64,000 nucleotides of DNA. Source: Rhipicephalus microplus (Eukaryota > Arthropoda > Arachnida > Ixodida > Ixodidae). Location: positions 6,092,501 through 6,156,500 of the forward strand of contig NW_027464603.1 of NCBI RefSeq assembly GCF_043290135.1, given 5' to 3'. The position numbers and the translations under genes are program-made. Positions 59,376 through 64,000 of this stretch are shown here, in pieces (the stretch's first letter is position 1; each line of letters starts with the position of its first letter). The notes beneath the pieces are model-generated. The model saw nothing but the letters and a program-made list of their open reading frames with translations, ran no database searches and was not told the DNA's origin.

Positions 59376-62300
59376 TTTGAGCTTCGGGATGCATGGATTG
59401 GATGGATTGATGTGGATGTACCCTTTAGATCGGGCGGTGGCTTACGCCACCTAACCGTAATACTTAGTGAACCAACAACTAGATTTATGTTTTTTTCTTT
59501 TGAATGGGGAAATATAGGACGGGTAGTTTGCAGTGAAGGGTTTAATTTTCACTCGTGCTTTCACTTTACCCACCAATCAGGTAACCTCCTTCTAGTTATT
59601 TCTACCCGCTTAATGTCTATTTTACCCTCCCTGTCCCTAAACCCCAGTGCATTGAAAAACTCTGCGCCATCACCCTGAACTATAGGGCGAAGCACTTTAC
59701 AGAACATTATCAAGTGTTCGGCAGTTTCCTCTTCCTCTCCACACGCACTGCAAACTGTGGCTACCCCTTCGTATTTGGCCTGATATGTCCTGGTTCGCAA
59801 TACTCCCGTCCTGGCCTCAAACTCAAAGGTTCAATTGATCTCTAGTGCAGACTTCTTATACACGCCGATTTTCCATATATTAGTCTCAGCTTTTTTCACC
59901 TTCTTCTTAATAAATAATTCTTTTTGGTTTCTTCCTTTGCTGTTTTCTAAGCATTTATCAGTCAATTTTCTGGTTCGCTTCCTTCATTTTGTATCAACTT
60001 TCTTCATGTGCACGTACCTGAATACCTTCCTAGACCAACGCTCCTCCCCCCTTTCTCTCAATTTCTTCTCAAATTTTATCTTGTTGCTAGCTTCCCTGCC
60101 CTCAAATGATGTCCATCCCACATTGCCTTGTACTCCCTGATTTGGTGTATTCCCGTGAGCTCCTAAGGCAAGCCTAACTTATCCACGTTGCTTGATTTCT
60201 AATTTTGCATGAACTTCTGATCTCATGCACAAGAACGCATTGCCGAACGTCAAACCAAAAACCATAACCCCTTTCCATATTCCTCTCACAACATCATGCC
60301 TATTGTAATTCCGCAGGGCCCTGTTTCTCATAACCGCTGCATTGTTGTTACCTTTAGTCGTCACGTATATTTCGTGTTCCATTAGGTACTCGTTTCCATT
60401 GCTTATTCATACGCCCGAATATTTGTATTTATCTGTTATCTCTAGCCTGACCTCCTGGATTCTAAACTCATTACATTCATTATCATTAAAAATCATGACT
60501 GCTCATTTTTCCTTACTGAATCTGAATTCTAACCTATCTCCCTCATTACCACAGATGTCCATCGATCTCAGCAAATCTTCATTGTTTTCAGCCATTAGCA
60601 CAATATCATCTGCGTACATCAATGCTGGTAGTGCCTGTTCAATGAGTTTTTTTTGTTTGACGAAAAAGAGGTTGAAGCCCAGTTCACTTATATCTAATTT
60701 GGCCTCTAATTTTTGTAGGTACATCATGAATAACAAGGGTGACAGAGGACACCCCTGTCTAAGCCACTGTTTTACCTGTGCAGGCTTGGATACCTGTTTT
60801 TGCCACTTTATAACTGCCTTGTTACCTTTATAAATATCCTTTAAAAGATTTGTGACTCCATCCTCTACACTTAGTGTGTCCAGTATTCCCCACAAGTCCT
60901 CCTGAATCACGCTATAGTATGCTTCCTTGATATCCAAAAAGGCTAGCCACAGGAGCCTGTGTTCGTTATCTGCTATTTCGATGCTCTGCGTCAGTGAGAA
61001 CAGATTGTCTTCCAACCTCCTGTGTTTCTGAAATCCCTTCTGCAGTTCCCCTAGCACCCCCTCATTCTCTATTCATGCCTGCAGTCTTTCCTTTATAATC
61101 TGCATCACAAGCCTGTAGACCACTGATGTCACTGTTATAGGACGGTGGTTGTTTATGTCAGCTTTGTCCCCCTTTCCTTTACAGATCATGGGCATCCTGC
61201 CGAGTTTCCATCCATAGGGGACTTCATTATCGAATATTATTTTGCTTACTGCCTCTCTCAAAGCCTGCTTAGACTTCCGACCTAATGTTTTTATCAGCAT
61301 AATTGGAATGGCAACTTCTATCAGCATAATTGGAAGTTCTTTCCAAATCTAGTTCTGACAATGGAGCCATTGCGCCACCTGAATCATATTGTCTATTGTG
61401 TTGCATAAAACACTTCTTTGTTGAAATTTTTTCGTCACCCTTGTTCTTATATATTCAGTAGCTTTTTCCTCTTCAAGCCTATCACCTTGAGCTGTAGGTA
61501 TAAAACTCTGCTCCACGCTAGTATCATTCCTTAGGGAGTTTAGATGGTTCCAAAATTTCGCAGCTGCCTTTCTATCTTTTTAAGTACTTCTTCCAGCCTC
61601 TGAGCTCCCTTTCTTCTAATCTTTTCATTGATAAGAAGGGATGCATCCCTTCTACAGCTTAGAAAGATTTCCCTTTTTTTTCAACATCTTCTGTCGGCTC
61701 GCCCCACTGCTTAGCATGTCTGTGTTCCCTAGAGGCTTCCTGGCATTTTGCTATGGCTCTCTTGACTTCCTCGTCCCACAAACTCTTGGTTTTGTGTCTT
61801 CGTTTTCGGGGTGACTTGTCACGTGTCTGAACAAGCTCTAGCTCAAACTATCTAATTAAATTCGTGTATGTCCACACTGTTTTATTATCCTCAGTGATTA
61901 CTTTCTCAATTTGTTTAGTAGCCAGTTCTATTTGCCTTTCTGAACAAAAATTTTCTTGTAGTGGCTCATCTTGTCTCTTTCCGACTTTCACTGCTCTTCC
62001 AAAACCTAGCTTGATACGTTTTTGATCACTACCGAGACTTCTGGAGCCACCTTCATCTATGTGCATTCCTCTGAGCTTATCATACAAAAAAAGTGACATC
62101 AGTGCATAATCAATCGTCGACTGCAGCCTTCCTACCTCCCATGTTACTTGCCCTCCAGACTTCTCGGTACTGTTACAAATGAACAAATCATGCCTTCCAC
62201 ACATATCTAAGATCATTTTACCTGTTGGGCCGGTATACCAATCTATATCTTCTATGTGCGCATTCATAGCTCCTATAATAATTATCTCGTACTCTCCTCC

Positions 62301-62850
62301 TAACTCATTATTGTCCTTTGATATACACTGTATCATTGCCTGGTTTTCCTCTCTGGCCTTTTCTCCCGTCCACAAGTACACCAAACCAAGGAGTGCCATT
62401 TGCCCTGCAACTTTTCTTTTTAGCCGTAAATGTTCCTTGCACTCCTGCTTGACCCTTTGCAAGTCAGTACTTTTATGAACGAATGACCCAATACCACCCC
62501 CTTTCTGCTGCCTTCTCTTCTATTACAATATTCCCACGCGTAGTCAGGATTGTTAGGAGGTTGTTACATGTCCTTAAGATTTGTTTCTAGAAAACCGTAG
62601 ACCATCGGCCTCTCCTCCCTTAGCTGTTCTTCTATCTCTTCTCAATTCAGCCTGTTCCTTCCACACTGAATAATAAGATACCCTATGTCTGAATTGGCTC
62701 GGCGCTTGTGTTTTGGCAACACCGTCCGATTGTGTTTTGGCAGCGCCGTCTGCGGACGAGGCTGTGTCGTGCCTTCAAGAGGTGTGGGAGCTGTGGTTGT
62801 CCACCCCTGTCGTGGCCTCTGACAGTTGAACATTAGTTTTCGTCGAACGA
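59376..62850 (-). pseudogene. Minus-strand LINE with endonuclease, RT and CCHC-type end
   Basis: Endonuclease at 61,848-62,630: MVYGFLETNLKDM, RKGGGIGSFVHKS, IIIIGAMNAHIEDIDWY (usual GDFNAH), STIDYALMS. RT at 60,503-61,327: GWKLGRMPMICKGKGDKADI, one TGA/TAG break near 61,065, then WLAFLDIKEAYYSVIQEDLW, LRQGCPLSPLLFMMYL and ALMYADDIVLMAENNEDL. The C-terminal tail continues through 60,179-60,382, and a zinc motif CSACGEEEETAEHLIMFC lies at 59,561-59,800. The 3' end has a short (GGAT)n-like tail on the plus strand at about 59,388-59,410. It is a different family from the other LINEs; I cannot name the clade. 61,330-61,848 is disrupted. Confidence 0.82.
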
Positions 62851-63660
62851 AGGCGGGTAACCAATTCTTATGACAACGCGTGGTAACAATTTTCGTGAAT
62901 TGGGGCCAGATTGATGTAGTTTTTTTCAGAACCTTCTCCAGTGGGGTAGGCGGGCGTGCATGTTGGGTCTAGCCAGTGGTGTGGTTGTGATGGTTGTGTA
63001 ATGTATGCCGTGGTTGCTGCCGAGGGTTTACTCTGTGTTGGCCCAGTCTATGTGTCTAATATTTTTGGTGAAGCTAAGGCCCGACACATGTCCCGAGTCA
63101 CGGAGTTAGCCACTCGCGTTGGATATGCAGGGTCAGTGTGAAGAGTGAGACCCAGCGTGGACGCAAGTTCTGCTAGCTTGCGCCCACATTTCTCATTATT
63201 TACGTACCCCAAGAGTGTGCTGTGAGCGTTGAAATCGCCCACAATCACAAGGCGATTCTTGCCCACAGCCTTCAGGGCGCTACTGAGGAGTGTTGCGAAA
63301 GAAACATTTTTAAGTTTTCAAGAGCAGTAGATGTTGAGCATTTCTAATGGTGAGTCTCGTTTCTTAAACGGCAGGAGGGTGACCTCCGCATAGGAATATT
63401 CAGTATTAAATTAGAAATCCACTTGGATGGCTGTATAATGTTGGTGCACCAATATAAAGAAGAGATGTCCTGTTGGAAAGTGGAATAGTTTGAAAGGCTA
63501 GCGCCGTTGCCTGGCTCCTGGAGGGCAACCGCTGCGAGAGTTGAAGCGAGATTCGGTAGGAAAAGCAAGAGGTTAGCCCGCTTGGCGCGGGAATGGAATC
63601 GCCAGCAGTTCCATTGAGTAGTTTAGTTAGGAGTGGCCGAATCGTAACATGAAAAGCGTC
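62851..63660 (-). pseudogene. I-clade-like LINE, endonuclease part
   Basis: The frame at 63,048-63,266 shows NRLVIVGDFNAHSTLLGY and LTLHTDPAYPTRVANSVT, the second half of an endonuclease, with a decayed N-terminal half at 63,344-63,568 (LVALQEP-like sequence, seen as VALQEPGNG). After 63,048 resemblance continues with frame changes. It probably joins the RT part at 57,946-59,375 across the inserted LINE. Confidence 0.65.
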
Positions 63661-63677
63661 TAATTTTAGCGTTGCCT

Positions 63678-63995
63678 TTAATGGTCATTGAAGTTAAGAA
63701 ACGGGTATAGGGACGCAGCTGCGGATTCAGCACTCACGGCAAGGGCGGCGTCCTCAATTCCTCTAAGTGTGCAGCTGTCACTGTCATCTACATCATTTCC
63801 TTTGGTGCGACGTGAGGTTTTTGGATAGCTGCAAAACAGGTCCTTTATCAAACCGCTGGATCGTTCGACGCTAAACGACGACTGGGCCAAGAGCTGGCCA
63901 ATGATTGTGGGGATTGTTTCGGTCATTTTGGTGATAGCAGAGGTTAGTGCCACGATTTGATTTTCTGATGCGTTAAGACGGGTGTCTATGCGCAC
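63678..63995 (-). pseudogene. I-clade-like LINE ORF1, C-terminal part
   Basis: A 105-residue frame running off the right edge. It starts with a heptad-like stretch (NASENQIVALTSAITKMTET, then IPTIIGQLLAQ) that resembles the end of ORF1 proteins of tick I-type LINEs as I remember them. Its stop lies just before the endonuclease remnant, as expected for an ORF1-ORF2 order. The upstream part lies outside the window. Confidence 0.5.
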
Positions 63996-64000
63996 CTCTA

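Overview
The window is repeat-dense nuclear DNA of an arthropod, most likely a hard tick. The best marker is the tRNA-derived SINE at 20,388-20,612, whose body I recognise as the abundant tick SINE usually called Ruka. The LINE, Ty3/gypsy-like and Penelope-like families agree with this. No bacterial genes, operons, rRNA or CRISPR arrays were seen. At least two thirds of the 64 kb is identifiable transposable-element sequence, (TA)n microsatellite or tandem repeat. Only one short stretch, 19,223-19,469, looks like a host exon.

Left part (1-10,140): a nearly intact minus-strand LINE (1 to about 4,770) has 321-bp 5' monomers, an L1-type ORF1 with a 2A-like motif, and an endonuclease-RT ORF2 in the same frame behind one UAG. 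It is followed by a 687-bp MITE-like element, Penelope-like terminal fragments, a tRNA-Ala-like SINE, a decayed RTE LINE (6,923-9,742) and a diverged tRNA-like repeat unit. Between 10,184 and 16,976 lies an almost homogeneous array of about 14.9 copies of a 456-bp unit. Each complete unit carries a 73-nt tRNA-like cloverleaf and a T6 tract on the minus strand, and the array has (TA)n on both sides.

Middle (17,000-32,700): a LINE RT fragment, the candidate exon, the Ruka SINE, a strong hairpin, and a complete but inactivated Ty3/gypsy-like element with 171-bp LTRs (22,075-27,347). A minus-strand RTE LINE (27,361-31,310) follows, split by a 2.2-kb LTR element that carries only a gag-like ORF. 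Next comes a gypsy gag remnant (31,397-32,700).

Penelope region (32,723-42,308): the first Penelope-like element has long direct terminal repeats, a decayed SGNH-hydrolase-like domain, RT, a Cys zinc motif and GIY-YIG endonuclease. Its right terminal repeat is split by a 2,449-bp DNA-transposon-like insertion with an 8-bp target duplication. The second element keeps an open GIY-YIG frame between long inverted repeats. Several termini share a hammerhead-ribozyme-like CTGATGA-hairpin-GAAAC motif.

Right part (42,425-64,000): decayed gypsy pieces; a large foldback-like inverted repeat (48,091-56,445) split by a LINE that is itself split by another LINE, with target duplications at both levels; then minus-strand LINEs, again apparently nested, running to the right edge. 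Most proteins here belong to separate retroelements and do not act together. The main functional units visible are the ORF1-ORF2 LINE, the Pol III-like array units and the open GIY-YIG frame.
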